Of a stretch of DNA of 48,545 nucleotides, positions 34,184 to 45,800 are shown one piece after another. The notes under the pieces were generated by a model. The model ran no database searches. It was not told where the DNA came from and saw nothing but the letters and a program-made list of their open reading frames with translations. A program made the translations under genes and the position numbers. The stretch's first letter is position 1, and each line of letters begins with the position of its first letter. The stretch covers positions 1 to 48,545 of the forward strand of contig JASLLL010000019.1 in the NCBI GenBank assembly GCA_030747075.1, given 5' to 3'. This DNA is from Gemmatimonadota bacterium (lineage in GTDB: Bacteria > ARS69).

Positions 34184-34265
34184 TGCGAGAGGGGGGACTC
34201 GAACCCCCACGAGTTGCCTCACCGGGTCCTAAACCCGACGCGTCTACCAGTTCCGCCACCCTCGC
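34184..34265 (-). tRNA. tRNA-Leu (anticodon TAG)
   Basis: Class II tRNA on the minus strand: acceptor GCGAGGG pairs with CTCTCGC (one G-T pair), D-arm AACTGGTAGACGC, anticodon stem TCGGG/CCCGG with loop TTTAGGA (anticodon TAG), a long variable arm, T-arm GGGGGTTCGAGTCCCCC and discriminator A. CCA is not encoded. The tig ribosome site lies four bases beyond its 3' end. Confidence 0.94.
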
Positions 34266-34312
34266 AACCGAACCCGCCGAACGACGGGCCGACAGATGAC
34301 TCCCCTGCTCCC

Positions 34313-35527
34313 TCAGGAGCCCGATTCGATCACCATGGCGATGCCCTGCCCGCCACCAATGCACGCGCTGGCCACTCCCACGCCCCCACCCCGGCGACGC
34401 AGTTCGTACGCGAGCGTCAGAAGAAGCCGCGTCCCGGTGGCCGCCAGCGGATGCCCCAGCGAAATGGCCCCGCCGTTCACATTCACCTTTGCGCGGTCCA
34501 GTTCCAGGTCGTGCTCCACCGCGAGATACTGCGCGGCGAAGGCCTCGTTGATCTCGAAGAGGTCCACATCCGCCAGCGACATCCCCGCATTCGAAAGCGC
34601 CAGGCGGATGGCCGGAACCGGTCCGATCCCCATGTACTCCGGCGGCACACCCACCGTCCCCCACGAACGAATGCGCGCAAGAGGCGAATGCCCGTCGGAC
34701 CGCGCGGCCTCCTCTTCCTGGAGGACGAGCGCCGCCGCTCCATCCACGATCCCGCTGGCGTTGCCCGCGGTCACGGTGCCGTCCTTCCCGAAAGCGGGAG
34801 GCAGCGCGCCCAGTCCCTCCAGCGTGCTGTCCGGCTTCAGGTGATCGTCCGTGTCCACGGTGCGCGCCCGGCGACCCTTCCCGGTCTCCACCGGGACGAT
34901 CTCCTCGGCATGAACCCCACGCTCACGCGCGGCCGCCCCGCGCTGCTGGCTCTCCAGCGAGAACTGGTCCTGCGCTTCCCGGGTGAGCTTCCGATCCGCC
35001 GCGATATTCTCCGCGGTGTTCGCCATGTACAGCCCACAGTAGGTGTCGAGCAGCGCGACCATGAGCAGATCCTCCAGCTTGCCCTGCCCCAGCCGGAACC
35101 CGGACCGCGCCCCGCGAATGACATGGGGCGCCTGACTCATGCTCTCCATGCCGCCGGCGAGGCACACCGTGGCCTCGTCATGCCCGATCGAGTGGACGGC
35201 GCTCACGACCGACTGAATCCCGGACCCGCACAACCGGTTGACCGTCAGCGCGGGCTTCTCCAGCGGAACTCCCGCCTTGAGCCCCACATGGCGCGCGCCG
35301 TAGATGGCATCGCCGGAGGTCTGGAGCGCGTTTCCGAAGAACACGGCATCGACCGCCTCCGGAGCGATCCCCGCCCGCTCGATGGCGCCCCGGGACGCCA
35401 CCGCCCCCAAGTCCAGCGCAGTCACCGACTTCAACGCGCCTCCCGGACGGCCGTCTCCGGTCTTCCCGCCTTCGTATTCCGCCATCGGGGTTCGGGCCCC
35501 GTCCAGGATCACCACGCTCTTCGCCAT
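34313..35527 (-). CDS. Thiolase (acetyl-CoA C-acetyltransferase)
   Basis: The 404-residue enzyme joins or splits acyl-CoAs. The acyl-accepting Cys is in NRLCGSG (near residue 98), GGMESMS follows, and the C-terminal catalytic motifs are NEAFAAQ, GHPLAATG with the catalytic His, and CIGGGQG with the second Cys. The complete set supports an active type II thiolase; biosynthetic versus degradative use cannot be told. The start ATG at 35527 has GGGAG upstream. The PaaI-type thioesterase gene lies 32 nt upstream on the same strand, and the propionyl-CoA cluster is divergent, so this locus is centred on acyl-CoA metabolism. Confidence 0.95.
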   Translation of the reverse strand: MAKSVVILDGARTPMAEYEGGKTGDGRPGGALKSVTALDLGAVASRGAIERAGIAPEAVDAVFFGNALQTSGDAIYGARHVGLKAGVPLEKPALTVNRLCGSGIQSVVSAVHSIGHDEATVCLAGGMESMSQAPHVIRGARSGFRLGQGKLEDLLMVALLDTYCGLYMANTAENIAADRKLTREAQDQFSLESQQRGAAARERGVHAEEIVPVETGKGRRARTVDTDDHLKPDSTLEGLGALPPAFGKDGTVTAGNASGIVDGAAALVLQEEEAARSDGHSPLARIRSWGTVGVPPEYMGIGPVPAIRLALSNAGMSLADVDLFEINEAFAAQYLAVEHDLELDRAKVNVNGGAISLGHPLAATGTRLLLTLAYELRRRGGGVGVASACIGGGQGIAMVIESGS

Positions 35528-35559
35528 TCGATCGACTCCCTTTCCGCTACCCGTGTCCG

Positions 35560-35961
35560 CTATTCCGCGGGCCGAATGCAGTCTGCCACGGCCTCCACCA
35601 CGATCTGTCCGCCACGCAGAGCCTTCGCCTCCATACGAACGAGCCGCCCTCTCCGCGAAACTTCCCGCGCCTCAACCCGGAGCGCTTCTCCGATGGGGGC
35701 GGGTCTGCGAAACCTGACCTCCAGCGAAGCCGTCGCCGCGGATTCCCCGCGCGCCTTCAGGTACGCGATCATCGTCTCGTCGAGCAGCGCCGCGAGGATG
35801 CCCCCGTGGCACACACCCTCCCAGCCGGTGTGAATCCGGCGCGGAGTGAACTCCGTCTGAATCGTTCCGTCCGGGGCGGATTCGAACACCAGTTGAAGCC
35901 CCGCCTCATTCCCGGGGCCACACCCGAAGCAGTCCGGGCTGTTCGTCCACTTCCCGGTCAC
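35560..35961 (-). CDS. PaaI-type hotdog-fold thioesterase
   Basis: The 133-residue protein has the hotdog signature GVCHGGILAALLDETMIAYL (about 52-71), with HGG and the acidic residue on the central helix, typical of PaaI/YbgC-like acyl-CoA thioesterases. It is cytosolic, and the substrate is unknown. The start is GTG at 35961 with GAGAGG upstream. The N-terminus CFGCGPGNEAGL contains a Cys pair seen in a subset of the family. Operon with the downstream thiolase. Confidence 0.88.
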   Translation of the reverse strand: MTGKWTNSPDCFGCGPGNEAGLQLVFESAPDGTIQTEFTPRRIHTGWEGVCHGGILAALLDETMIAYLKARGESAATASLEVRFRRPAPIGEALRVEAREVSRRGRLVRMEAKALRGGQIVVEAVADCIRPAE

Positions 35962-36302
35962 CCCGAACCTCTCCCGCGCATTTCCGGCACCCCACGCCCT
36001 GCCGATCCGATATTCCGCAGAGCATGAACCCGGTCACGCTATCCCGCGCACCCCGCCATGTCAAGAAGCCCCCCGTCACCCCCCCCCATCCGCCCCGGGT
36101 CCCGCAAACTGCGGGGTGGCGCGTCGCAGACCGGCAGGCTAATCTGCGTGCCCGAGACTGCATCGCCTCCTGCGGGAGGCCGTTTCCCGAACCGGCCCGA
36201 GGAACCGGAAGCTCTGGTCCCTCTCCTGCCGGGGAGTCCATTGTCCGGCTGGTCAGGATGTGCCCCGGCCACGGGAGCGCCCTGCCCGCAAGAGGAGCTT
36301 CC
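35962..36302. other. Divergent intergenic region of 341 nt
   Basis: Lies between the thioesterase gene (minus) and the FAH-family gene (plus), so it must hold promoters for both acyl-CoA operons. I see no confident -35/-10 pair or palindrome. An open frame continues upstream from the FAH gene to 36024 but lacks a ribosome site. Confidence 0.5.
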
Positions 36303-37187
36303 ATGCGCATCGTCCGCTGGATTGCCGATGACCTCCCCGAACCGTGTTTCGGCCTGTGGATCGATGACATGATCGCCGATGCGGGCACCGCGGAGGACCT
36401 CGGGCTGCCCCCGGGTGCGGGCGCGGAGGCACTCTTCGCCAGGGGTGCCTCCGCGCTCATGGATCTGGAGGGGCGCGCCGTCACGCGCACCCGCCGCCCA
36501 CGCTCCGAAGTTCGTCTTCTCGCCCCCATCGTCCGGCCGTCGAAGATCCTGGCTGTCGGCCTCAACTATTCCGGGCATGCCGAAGAGCAGGGGCTGGCCC
36601 CGCCGGAAGAACCCATGCTCTTCCTGAAGCCGCCGTCCTCCATCATCGGCCCGGAGGAGGACATCATCATCCCCCCCTTCGTGACGCACCCGGACCCGGA
36701 GGTGGAACTGGCCTTCGTCATCGGCCGGAGGGCGAAGGGCGTCCGGAAGGAGAGCGCCCTCCGGTTCGTGGCAGGCTACACGGTGCTCAACGACTTCTCC
36801 GCGCGAAAGCTCCAGAAGCGGGACGGCCAGTACGGACGCGCGAAGGGCATCGACACATTCACTCCGGTCGGGCCGTGCGTCGTCACCAAGGATGAACTCC
36901 GGGATCCGCAGAATCTCTCCATCCAGCTCTCGGTGGACGGAGAGGTGCGCCAGCAGGATCACACGGCAAACATGATCCACCCGGTCGCGGAGCTGGTGGC
37001 GTTCATCACCGCGGGCATCACGCTGGAACCGGGAGATGTGATCGCCACCGGGACGCCCGCCGGGGTCGGCGTTCACCGGAACCCCCGGGTATTCATCGAA
37101 AGCGGCCAACTCATCCGCTGCGAAATCGAGGGCATCGGCGCGCTGACCAATCGAGCCGTCCGCCAGGAAAACGGAGAGGACCGATGA
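36303..37187 (+). CDS. Fumarylacetoacetate hydrolase (FAH) family protein
   Basis: The 294-residue cytosolic enzyme has the FAH fold: an N-terminal domain of about 75 residues, then [14 protein letters not shown], the metal-binding acidic residues in [42 protein letters not shown] and TGTPAGVG. This group includes acylpyruvate hydrolases and oxaloacetate decarboxylases (FAHD1-like); the exact substrate is unknown. The ATG at 36303 has AGAGGAG upstream. Its stop overlaps the next start as ATGA (37184-37187). It is the first gene of a six-gene overlapping operon for propionyl-CoA, so a link with oxaloacetate or methylmalonate chemistry is plausible. Confidence 0.9.
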   Translation: MRIVRWIADDLPEPCFGLWIDDMIADAGTAEDLGLPPGAGAEALFARGASALMDLEGRAVTRTRRPRSEVRLLAPIVRPSKILAVGLNYSGHAEEQGLAPPEEPMLFLKPPSSIIGPEEDIIIPPFVTHPDPEVELAFVIGRRAKGVRKESALRFVAGYTVLNDFSARKLQKRDGQYGRAKGIDTFTPVGPCVVTKDELRDPQNLSIQLSVDGEVRQQDHTANMIHPVAELVAFITAGITLEPGDVIATGTPAGVGVHRNPRVFIESGQLIRCEIEGIGALTNRAVRQENGEDR

Positions 37188-38734
37188 CATCGGACATCAG
37201 ACTCGCGGAACTCGCGAAACGACGGGACGAAGCGTACCTCGCCGGCGGCGAAGACCGGATCGCAAAGACTCACGAAGCCGGGAAGCTCCTCGCCAGAGAG
37301 CGGATTGACCTCCTTCTCGACCGCCACTCCTTTGAGGAGCTCGGGTTCTTCGTCAAGCACCGCACCACCGACTTCGGCATGGGAAGCCGACGGATTCCCG
37401 GCGACGGCGTGGTCTCCGGCTTCGGCCGGATCGACGGGCGCACGGTGTTCGTCTTCGCGCAGGACTTCACCGTCTTCGGCGGCACCATGTCGGAAGCGAA
37501 CGCGCGAAAGATCTGCCAGATCATGGACATGGCAATGGAGGCGGGCGCACCGGTCATCGGACTGAACGACTCCGGCGGCGCGCGCATTCAGGAGGGCGTG
37601 GCCAGCCTCGGCGGATACGCGGACATCTTCCTGCGGAACACGCTGGCCTCGGGGGTGGTGCCCCAGATCAGCGCGGTCCTCGGCCCGTGCGCGGGAGGGG
37701 CCGTGTACTCCCCCGCCATCACGGACTTCATCCTGATGGTGGACGGCACCAGCCACATGTTCATCACCGGCCCGGATGTCATCCAGGCAGTCACCAACGA
37801 AGAGGTCACCTTCGACGACCTCGGTGGATCCCTGCCGCACAGCACAAAGAGCGGCGTCGCCAGCCTGCGCTGCCCTTCGGAGAAGGACTGCCTGGCCGCC
37901 ATCCGCCGCCTCTTCTCCTTTCTGCCTTCGAACAATACGGAGAACGCGCCGTTTCTCGAATCCGGGGATCCCGCGGATCGCACGGAGAGCTCGCTGGACT
38001 CACTGGTGCCCGACAACCCCAACAAGCCGTACAACATCAAAGACGCCATCCGCGCCGTCATCGACCACGGCGACTTCTTTGAAATCCAGCCGGAGTACGC
38101 CAGAAACATCGTCATCGGTCTCGCACGCCTCGGCGGGCACGCGGTGGGGGTCGTGGCCAACCAGCCGAATCATCTGGCAGGCGTGCTCGACATCGAGTCC
38201 TCGATCAAGGGCGCGCGCTTCGTCCGCACCTGCGATGCCTTCAACATTCCGCTCGTCACATTTGAGGATGTGCCGGGCTTCCTTCCCGGAACCGCGCAGG
38301 AGTGGGGCGGGATCATCAAGCATGGCGCCAAACTCCTCTACGCATACTGCGAAGCCACCGTGCCGAAGCTCACGGTCATCACCCGCAAGGCGTATGGCGG
38401 CGCCTACGATGTCATGTCCTCCAAGCACATTCGCGGTGATTACAACATCGCGTGGCCCACTGCGGAGCTGGCGGTGATGGGCGCGCAGGGGGCGGTGCGC
38501 GTGATCCACCGGAAGGAGATCCGCAACGCCAAAGATCCCGCAGCGGAAGAGAAACGCCTCGTTGACGAGTACAACGATAAGTTCGCCAATCCATACATCG
38601 CGGCGGAGTTGGGGTACATCGACAATGTGATCGAACCCTCCCGGACGCGTCCGCATCTCATCGCAGCGCTGGGAGCTCTGCAGAACAAGCAGCAGACTCT
38701 TCCGCCGAAGAAGCACGGAAACATCCCGCTCTAG
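37184..38734 (+). CDS. pccB: Propionyl-CoA carboxylase beta subunit (acyl-CoA carboxyltransferase)
   Basis: The 516-residue carboxyltransferase moves CO2 from carboxybiotin to propionyl-CoA (or a close acyl-CoA). Typical segments: [80 protein letters not shown] and [14 protein letters not shown], with both Gly-rich oxyanion sites intact. The length matches PccB and methylmalonyl-CoA carboxyltransferase 12S subunits. ATGA overlap with the FAH gene and 19 nt to the biotin carboxylase gene. The adjoining mutase and epimerase support propionyl-CoA over acetyl-CoA as substrate. Confidence 0.93.
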   Translation: MTSDIRLAELAKRRDEAYLAGGEDRIAKTHEAGKLLARERIDLLLDRHSFEELGFFVKHRTTDFGMGSRRIPGDGVVSGFGRIDGRTVFVFAQDFTVFGGTMSEANARKICQIMDMAMEAGAPVIGLNDSGGARIQEGVASLGGYADIFLRNTLASGVVPQISAVLGPCAGGAVYSPAITDFILMVDGTSHMFITGPDVIQAVTNEEVTFDDLGGSLPHSTKSGVASLRCPSEKDCLAAIRRLFSFLPSNNTENAPFLESGDPADRTESSLDSLVPDNPNKPYNIKDAIRAVIDHGDFFEIQPEYARNIVIGLARLGGHAVGVVANQPNHLAGVLDIESSIKGARFVRTCDAFNIPLVTFEDVPGFLPGTAQEWGGIIKHGAKLLYAYCEATVPKLTVITRKAYGGAYDVMSSKHIRGDYNIAWPTAELAVMGAQGAVRVIHRKEIRNAKDPAAEEKRLVDEYNDKFANPYIAAELGYIDNVIEPSRTRPHLIAALGALQNKQQTLPPKKHGNIPL

Positions 38735-38753
38735 CGCGAGAATGGAGGCCGCC

Positions 38754-40271
38754 ATGCCATTCGGCAAGGTACTGATTGCGAACCGGGGCGAGATCGCCGT
38801 TCGTGTCATCCGCGCTCTTCGCGACATGGGAATCCAGTCGGTCGCCGTGCATTCCGAGGCGGACCGAACGGCGCTGCATGTACTGCTCGCCGATGAAGCC
38901 GTGTCCATCGGTCCGTCTCCGGCCGCGGAGAGCTACCTCGACATCGGCAAGGTCCTCAACGCGGCACGCACCACCGGTGCAGAGGCCATCCACCCCGGCT
39001 ACGGCTTCCTTGCGGAGAATGCGGAGTTTGCGGCAGCTTGCGCAGATGCGGGAGTCGCGTTCATCGGGCCGCCGCCGGAAGCCATCACCGCCATGGGGGA
39101 CAAGGCGGAAGCCAAGGACCGTGCGAAGAAGGCGGGAGTCCCCGTCGTTCCGGGCAGCGACGGTCCGGTCACGAACGAAGAAGCGAGCGGCGTCGCCTCC
39201 CAAGTCGGCTACCCGGTCCTCCTCAAGGCGGCGAAAGGCGGCGGCGGGAAGGGCATGCGCGCCGTCCACACGGAAGAGGAACTGGAAGCGGCGCTCCGCA
39301 TGACTCGCGGCGAAGCGGAGTCCTCTTTCGGAAGCGGGGACATCCTTATCGAGAAGCTGATCGAACGCCCACGCCATGTGGAAGCCCAGATCATCGCGGA
39401 CACCCACGGCCGGACCGTCTTCGTGGGAGAGCGTGAGTGCTCTCTCCAGCGCAGACACCAGAAGGTCATCGAGGAGGCCCCCAGCCCCAGTCTGGGCGAC
39501 GAACGGCGGCGGGACTTCGGCGAAGTCGCGGTGCGTGCGGCGGAGGCCGCGGGGTATGTGAACGCGGGAACGGTGGAGTTCCTGCTCGCACCCGACGGCT
39601 CCTACTACTTCCTGGAGATGAATACGCGTCTCCAGGTGGAGCATCCCGTCACGGAAGAGACGACCGGCGTCGATCTCGTGAAGGAACAGGTGCGCGTTGC
39701 CGCGGGAGAACCGCTCTCCATCGCGGACAAGATCGCGCCACGCGGACACGCCATCGAGTGCCGCATCTACGCCGAGGATCCGGCGCGCGGCTTCCTGCCT
39801 TCCGTCGGGACCATCGAGTTCATGCGGCTTCCCTCCGGGCCCGGCGTCCGCAACGATGGCGGGGTCTATCCGGGCTTTGAAGTTCCCATTTTCTACGATC
39901 CCATGCTTGCCAAGCTCATCACGCACGGCGCCACCCGCGAAGAAGCCCGCGTGCGGATGCTGCGGGCACTGATCGAATACCGCATGGAAGGCCCGATCAC
40001 CAACATTCCCTATCTCCGCTGGATTCTCGAGCATCCGGACTTCCGCGAGAACCGCGTCAACACGAACTGGCTGGAAGCTCATCAGGAAGAGTACCAGCCC
40101 GCGGGCATCGGGTTCGGACGGCGAGAGGATGTCGCGGTGATCGCCGCCGCCATCTTCGCGCATCGTGCGCAAGGAGAGACGCGCCCCGCCGCAGGTTCGG
40201 CAGGCGGCGACGGCGGGCTTCCACCGTGGGTCCGCATCGGACGCGCGCGCGCACTGGGAGGCCGGTCATGA
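38754..40271 (+). CDS. Biotin carboxylase subunit of acyl-CoA carboxylase
   Basis: The 505-residue ATP-grasp enzyme carboxylates biotin on the separate carrier protein. Motifs: [15 protein letters not shown] (7-21), [22 protein letters not shown] (the ATP Gly loop), [14 protein letters not shown] with the catalytic Glu and Arg, and a C-terminal biotin carboxylase domain up to about residue 450. It stops short of the biotinyl domain, which is the next gene. The ATG at 38754 has GGAGG five bases upstream; the ATG at 38742 contains that ribosome site and is less likely. The last ~40 residues are Gly/Ala-rich. The stop overlaps the next start (40268-40271). Confidence 0.93.
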   Translation: MPFGKVLIANRGEIAVRVIRALRDMGIQSVAVHSEADRTALHVLLADEAVSIGPSPAAESYLDIGKVLNAARTTGAEAIHPGYGFLAENAEFAAACADAGVAFIGPPPEAITAMGDKAEAKDRAKKAGVPVVPGSDGPVTNEEASGVASQVGYPVLLKAAKGGGGKGMRAVHTEEELEAALRMTRGEAESSFGSGDILIEKLIERPRHVEAQIIADTHGRTVFVGERECSLQRRHQKVIEEAPSPSLGDERRRDFGEVAVRAAEAAGYVNAGTVEFLLAPDGSYYFLEMNTRLQVEHPVTEETTGVDLVKEQVRVAAGEPLSIADKIAPRGHAIECRIYAEDPARGFLPSVGTIEFMRLPSGPGVRNDGGVYPGFEVPIFYDPMLAKLITHGATREEARVRMLRALIEYRMEGPITNIPYLRWILEHPDFRENRVNTNWLEAHQEEYQPAGIGFGRREDVAVIAAAIFAHRAQGETRPAAGSAGGDGGLPPWVRIGRARALGGRS

Positions 40272-40798
40272 GCAACTCCGGCATTCGCTACTTCGTGGAC
40301 TACAAGGGGAAGGAACGCGTCGTCGATCTCGAGGAGAAGGACGGCGTGCTGGTGCTTCACCTCGACGGGGAGCCGGTCGATGCGGATCTGCGCGTGATTT
40401 CCGCACCTTCGCTCCACTCGCTCCTCCTCGACGGGCACAGCCGCGAGATGGTGCTCTCCCGCGAGGGCGACGAGATCACCGTGTCTCTCGACGGAGAACG
40501 CATCGTGCTTCGCGTGCAGGACGAAGTCGGCCGCGCACTGGCGGCGTTCACCGAAGGCACGGGCTCCGGCGCGCTGGATGTACTGGCCCCGATGCCGGGA
40601 GTGGTTGTGGAGGTGCTGGTGAAGCCCGGCGAAACAGTCACCACCGGGCAGCCCGTCCTGGTACTGGAAGCCATGAAGATGCAGAACGAACTCACTTCCG
40701 AAAGCGACGGGGTCGTGGATGTGGTGCATGTCGCCGCCGGGGATACTGTGGAAAGCGGAGCCGTGCTCGTCTCCATCCAGCCCGGGGAGGAGTCGTGA
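40268..40798 (+). CDS. Stand-alone biotin carboxyl carrier protein of the acyl-CoA carboxylase
   Basis: The 176-residue protein has its C-terminal ~75 residues as a biotinyl domain, with the biotinylated Lys137 in VLEAMKMQN. The N-terminal ~95 residues ([35 protein letters not shown]) resemble the beta-rich BT domain that lies between carboxylase and biotinyl domains in fused PCC alpha chains, so this looks like a PCC alpha tail encoded separately. The ATG at 40268 overlaps the previous stop, and the stop overlaps the mutase GTG (40795-40798). Acts with the two neighbouring subunits as a three-part carboxylase. Confidence 0.9.
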   Translation: MSNSGIRYFVDYKGKERVVDLEEKDGVLVLHLDGEPVDADLRVISAPSLHSLLLDGHSREMVLSREGDEITVSLDGERIVLRVQDEVGRALAAFTEGTGSGALDVLAPMPGVVVEVLVKPGETVTTGQPVLVLEAMKMQNELTSESDGVVDVVHVAAGDTVESGAVLVSIQPGEES

Positions 40799-42390
40799 GC
40801 AACGCGGAGGAGCGGAAGCGAGGCTTCGCCACTCCCTCCGGCATCGAGATCCCGGCCGTCTGGCCCGCGGACGACGCCGCTGCGTCAGACGGCTCCGCCC
40901 CCGGGGACTTCCCCTACACGCGTGGTGTCCGCCCCGGTATGTACCGCGGCCGCCTCTGGACCATGCGCCAGTATTCGGGCTTCGGCACCAGCGCGGAGAC
41001 CAACCGGCGCTTCCGGCTCTTGCTGGAAAGCGGCGGGACGGGGCTCTCGGTCGCGTTCGATCTTCCCACGCAGATGGGATACGACTCCGACGACCCGCTT
41101 GCTCGCGGAGAAGTCGGCCGCACCGGCGTTGCCATCGACACCGTGGCGGACCTCGACACGCTCCTTGACGGAATCCCGCTCGATCGCGTGTCCATCTCCA
41201 TGACGATCAACTCCACCGCGGCGGTGCTTCTCGGAATGCTGGTGGTGCTCGCCGAGAGGCGCGGCGTGGATCCCGCGCTGCTCACCGGCACTGTCCAAAA
41301 CGACATCCTGAAAGAGTATATCGCCCGAGGAACCTACATCTTTCCGCCGCGCCCGTCGCTTCGGCTCACTTCCGACATCTTTCGGTTCTGCAGTCAGCGC
41401 ATGCCGAAGTGGAACACCATTTCCATTTCCGGCTACCACATCCGCGAGGCCGGTTCCACCGCGGTGCAGGAAGTCGCCTTCACGCTGGCCAACGCCCGGG
41501 AATATGTCACGGCCGGACTCGCCGCGGGGCTGGCCGTGGACGAGTTCGCACCGCGCCTCTCGTTCTTCTTCAATGTGCACAATCACTTCTTCGAGGAGAT
41601 CGCCAAGTTCCGCGCTGCCCGAAGACTGTGGGCCGGCATGATGCGCGACGAGTTCGGCGCGCGGAACCCCCGCTCCATGATGCTCCGCTTCCATACGCAA
41701 ACCGCCGGGTCCACGCTGGCGGCGCAGCAGCCGCTGAACAATGTGCCGCGGGTCACCCTTCAGGCCCTGGCCGCCGTCCTCGGGGGCACGCAGAGCCTGC
41801 ACACCAACTCCTTTGACGAGGCGCTCGCACTGCCGTCCGAGGAGTCCGCACGCCTCGCACTCCGCACACAACAGGTGATCGCCGAGGAAAGCGGTGTCGC
41901 GGACGCGGTGGACCCGCTGGGCGGCAGTACGCTCGTGGAGGGACTGACCACGCAGATCGAAACGCGCGCGGTGGAATACCTGGCGCGGATCGACAAGATG
42001 GGCGGGGCGCTCGCCGCCATCGAGGCAGGGTTCCAGCAGCGGGAGATCGAGGAAGCCGCCTATCGCCACCAGATGGCGGTGGAGTCCGGAGATGCGCGCG
42101 TCGTCGGGGTCAATGTCCACGAGGAATCCGATCTCGGGAACGCGCCCGCTCTCTTCGAGGTGGATCCCGGAGCGGAGAGTGCGCAGTGCCGTGCGCTTCA
42201 GGCCCGGAAGGCCGCGCGGGACCCGGTGGCCGTGGAGGAGGCGCTTCGGGCCGTGAAAGATGCGGCATCCGGTGAAGGTCCCGTGGTGGAGTCGATCGTG
42301 GAGGCGGTGCGTGTCGAAGCCGGTCTCGGAGAAATCTGCCACGCGCTCCGCGATGTATGGGGAGTGTACCGGCCGGGGAGCGGGTCATGA
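40795..42390 (+). CDS. Methylmalonyl-CoA mutase, catalytic (alpha) subunit without B12-binding domain
   Basis: Rearranges methylmalonyl-CoA to succinyl-CoA with adenosylcobalamin. The 531-residue protein spans the substrate-binding barrel: [20 protein letters not shown] with conserved Tyr and Arg, [66 protein letters not shown] and [15 protein letters not shown]. The C-terminal cobalamin-binding domain (DxHxxG) of long mutases is missing and not encoded in this window, so a separate small subunit must lie elsewhere. The start is GTG at 40795, overlapping the carrier protein stop, with GGGGAGG upstream. The upstream open frame to 40165 is out of phase with real genes. Confidence 0.94.
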   Translation: MSNAEERKRGFATPSGIEIPAVWPADDAAASDGSAPGDFPYTRGVRPGMYRGRLWTMRQYSGFGTSAETNRRFRLLLESGGTGLSVAFDLPTQMGYDSDDPLARGEVGRTGVAIDTVADLDTLLDGIPLDRVSISMTINSTAAVLLGMLVVLAERRGVDPALLTGTVQNDILKEYIARGTYIFPPRPSLRLTSDIFRFCSQRMPKWNTISISGYHIREAGSTAVQEVAFTLANAREYVTAGLAAGLAVDEFAPRLSFFFNVHNHFFEEIAKFRAARRLWAGMMRDEFGARNPRSMMLRFHTQTAGSTLAAQQPLNNVPRVTLQALAAVLGGTQSLHTNSFDEALALPSEESARLALRTQQVIAEESGVADAVDPLGGSTLVEGLTTQIETRAVEYLARIDKMGGALAAIEAGFQQREIEEAAYRHQMAVESGDARVVGVNVHEESDLGNAPALFEVDPGAESAQCRALQARKAARDPVAVEEALRAVKDAASGEGPVVESIVEAVRVEAGLGEICHALRDVWGVYRPGSGS

Positions 42391-42806
42391 CAAAGCGCGA
42401 AGGACGGTACCGCGGAATCGACCATGTCGGGATTGCCGTGGAGGACCTGGATGCGGCTCGGGATGTCTTCGAACGACTCCTCGGCATGACGGTTGTCGAA
42501 GAGGAAGAGGTGGCGGATCAGGGAGTCCGCGTCGTGAAACTGGACGCGGGCGGCGGAGAACTGGAACTCCTCGGCGCGACGCGAGACGACAGCCCGGTCG
42601 CGAAGCACCTGACCCGACGCGGGCCCGGGCTGCATCATGTGACGGTTCGCGTGGAAGACCTCTCGCGGACGCTGCGCGAACTGGAAGACGCCGGGGTGGA
42701 ACTCATCGACCGGGAACCCCGCGATGGCGCGGGCGGTTCGCGAATCGCGTTTCTGCATCCGCGCTCGTGTGCGGGCGTGCTCGTGGAACTGATCGAGCGG
42801 GCGTAG
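42387..42806 (+). CDS. mce: Methylmalonyl-CoA epimerase
   Basis: Interconverts the (2S) and (2R) forms of methylmalonyl-CoA between carboxylase and mutase. The 139-residue vicinal-oxygen-chelate protein has the metal ligands in GIDHVGIAV (His12), GLHHVTVRV, and VLVELIE (Glu near 136). ATGA overlap with the mutase gene (42387-42390) makes it the last gene of the six-gene set. Its stop is one base from the stop of the convergent astacin gene, with no room for a separate terminator. Confidence 0.93.
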   Translation: MTKREGRYRGIDHVGIAVEDLDAARDVFERLLGMTVVEEEEVADQGVRVVKLDAGGGELELLGATRDDSPVAKHLTRRGPGLHHVTVRVEDLSRTLRELEDAGVELIDREPRDGAGGSRIAFLHPRSCAGVLVELIERA

Positions 42807-42807
42807 C

Positions 42808-45800
42808 CTACCGCAACCGCACGAGTCGCTTCGTTTCCGCGTGCCCGCCCGCCTCATACCGCACGAAGTAAATGCCCGCGGCCGTCATGCCTCCCCCGTC
42901 GGTGCGGCCGTCCCAGACAACCCCGTGCCGACCCGCCTCCTTCCGCTCTTGCGCCACCGTTCGCACCATGCGCCCGGCGACATCGTACACGCGCAGGGAG
43001 ACCACCCCGGCAAGGGGGAGGTCGTACCGGAGCGTCACGCTTCCCGAGAAGGGATTCGGACTTCCGGGAAGAAGCGCGGCCCGCGATGGAAGCAGAATGC
43101 CGCTCTCCGCGTCCGTCGCGTCGGTCTCAACGATCGAGATCCACTGGTCCGCGACGAATGCGCCGAGGGTCTGCAGCGTCCCGTCCGGCCAGCGCACCTC
43201 CAGCGTATCCACGACCGTCGCGCTCCCCAGCCCGAACTCCAGCGCCAGCGACTCCTGCGAGAGATAGCCGGATCCACCGGAGACCTGGCGAATCCGGGAC
43301 ACGCCGCCCGAGACCACCCGCACCCGCGCGCCGATCGCACTGGCGTTGGAAGAAGTCCCGTGAAGCGTCACATGGATCCAGTGGTTCGTTCCCGACGCGA
43401 AGTTCTGCAACAGAACATCCGCGCTCCCCGAGTTCGCGACGAAGAGATCCAGGTCGCCATCTCCGTCCGCGTCCCCCCAGGCCGCTCCCCGGGCATTGCC
43501 GGATCCCGCCAGATCCCCGGTAGCCACATTCACGAAAGCTCCCGCGCCCTCGTTTCGGAACAGGCGATCCGCGCTCCCCGAGTTCCCGACGAAAAGGTCC
43601 ATGTCGCCGTCGCTGTCGTAGTCCGCGGCGGCCACGCCGTACGCCGAACCCGCATCGTCCAGAGGAGGGGAGGTCGTATCCGTGAAGGCCCCGAAACCGT
43701 CGTTCGTCAGGAGGACATTGGCCGCGCCCGTGTTGGCGACATACAGATCAAAGTCCGCGTCATTGTCGAAGTCCGCGAAGAGCGCTCCGTAACTCCCGGC
43801 CGCCCCGGCCAGCTCCGGGGTGGTGATGTCCACAAAGACACCGCCCCCGTCATTCCGATAGAGCCGGTTCGGCCCCAGATTCGCGAGATACAGATCCGGA
43901 TCGCCGTCGTCGTCGATGTCCGCCCAGGTGGCCTGCGTCCCGAAACCCGAGTCATCGAGTGGAGAGACCGTGGCGTCGGCAAACCCCGCTCCCGTGTTCC
44001 GAAGGAGCAGGTTGGGCGCCATCTCGTTCACCACATAGAGATCCACCCATCCGTCGCGGTCGTAGTCCGCCCAAGCCGCGCTCGCACCCGCGCCCGCGTC
44101 TCCCTCAGGCCCGGCGGTGGCCTCCGCATAGACCCCTCCGTCGTTTCGGAAGAGATGGTTCGCCCCGCCTCGTACCGTGACATAGAGGTCCGGGTCGCCA
44201 TCGTTGTCGTAGTCCGCGCGGACTGCGGCCCCGCTGTTCTCCCCAAGACCCTCCAGTCCGGCAGGCGTCGCGTCCGACAAGTCTCCCCAACCGTCATTGG
44301 CCAGAAGGCGGTTCGCGCTCAGCGTCTCCGTCACGAAGAGATCCAGGTCCCCGTCCGCATCGTCGTCACCCCAGGTGACACCCTGCCCGCTGCCGGTGGA
44401 AGCCGCCACGCCATGGGCCACATTCACGAACCCCGCACCCGCGGGTGACACCATCGTGAATGCGGGGCTTGCCGCGGAGTGGGTCCCCGCCGCATTGGCC
44501 AGCGATACGCGAACCCTGGCGGCTCCCGCCGTGTCCGGCAGCGTCCACAAGTGCGCGGGCTCGGCGGGGACGGGCGCATCCGCCGACACCGGTGACCAGG
44601 ACGCTCCCCCGTCCAGCGACAGGTCCACGGCATAGGTGGTCGCCAGTCCGCCGGAGTTCGTCCAGATGATCTCATGCGTGGAACCCGCGGCCCAGACTTC
44701 CCCTCCCGAGGGCACCGTCACCGCCGCGACCGGCGCACCGGTGATGGTGAAGTCCGCATCGCTCGCATCTTCCGCCATGCCCGCGTCGTTCTCCGTCCGA
44801 ACCCGGATCCTCCCGGCTGCCGTTGCCGAGGCCGGCAAGGTCCAGTCATGGGAACCCGCCGAAGCGGCCGCTCCGGACAGCACGATGACGGTCGACCAGC
44901 TGACCCCGGAGTCGGTGGAAAGGGAGACTGTCGTGTTCGTCTCCGGGCAGGACGCATTGGTCCAGGTGATCGCCTGCACCGATCCCGCGGGCCAGACCTC
45001 TCCCCCGTTCGGCACGGTGACCGACGGCGCGGGCGCTGCGGCCGGGAGAATGCTGAAGTCCGCATCCGTCGTGTCCGCGTCGGTTCCGCCACAACTCTCC
45101 AGCACCACCCGAACCCGGCCGGAAGCGGTCGGCGCGTCGGGAACATACCAGGACACGGAGCCACCCCCCGACGAGGTGCCGCTCTCAACCGGCGCCCAGG
45201 TGCCCCCCCCGTCTGTGGAGAACTCCACATCGTAGAGCGTTGGGATGCCCGTTCCCTCCGACCAGGAGATCGTCTGCGTGGAAAGGGCGCACCAGGCCTC
45301 CCCGCCGTTGGGGGTCAGAAGGGTCGCCGCCGGGACCACGCCCGACGGGTTCGTCGTGCAGGGGTACAGGTGCCACAGCCCCGCCTGATCGCCGTCACTC
45401 AGGTGATCGCGCTGTCCGATCAACGACTGCCACGCCACATTCGGTGGCAGCACATCGATCGTCGTGAGGAAACCGGGGTTCGTACTGAAGTCGTACTGGC
45501 CGTAATGCATCACTGAGTCGAAATCGTAGACCCCGTAGGTGGTCGACCCCGACTGAATGAAGAAGTTCCCCGACGCGCCCGCCTCGATGTTCCCCCAGTT
45601 GATCTGGACATAAGTGTCGCGATCGGTGCGCTGCTGCTCATGCCACACACCCAGCGCGTGCATGATCTCGTGGCAGATGATGAGCGGGTAGTTCCAGTTG
45701 TAGATGCTGATATCCTGCGCGCCGCCCTGCCGCCCGACATACGACCAGTTGCCTCCGTACTCGCCGAAGTGCAGATAGGCGGATTCCGTCGTGCGCGGGA

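Noticed and set aside
32792-35833. Plus-strand open frame of over 1,000 codons
   Set aside because: It runs antisense through tig, tRNA-Leu, thiolase and the thioesterase, all well supported on the minus strand; its composition is His/Arg/Pro-rich as expected for a shadow frame.
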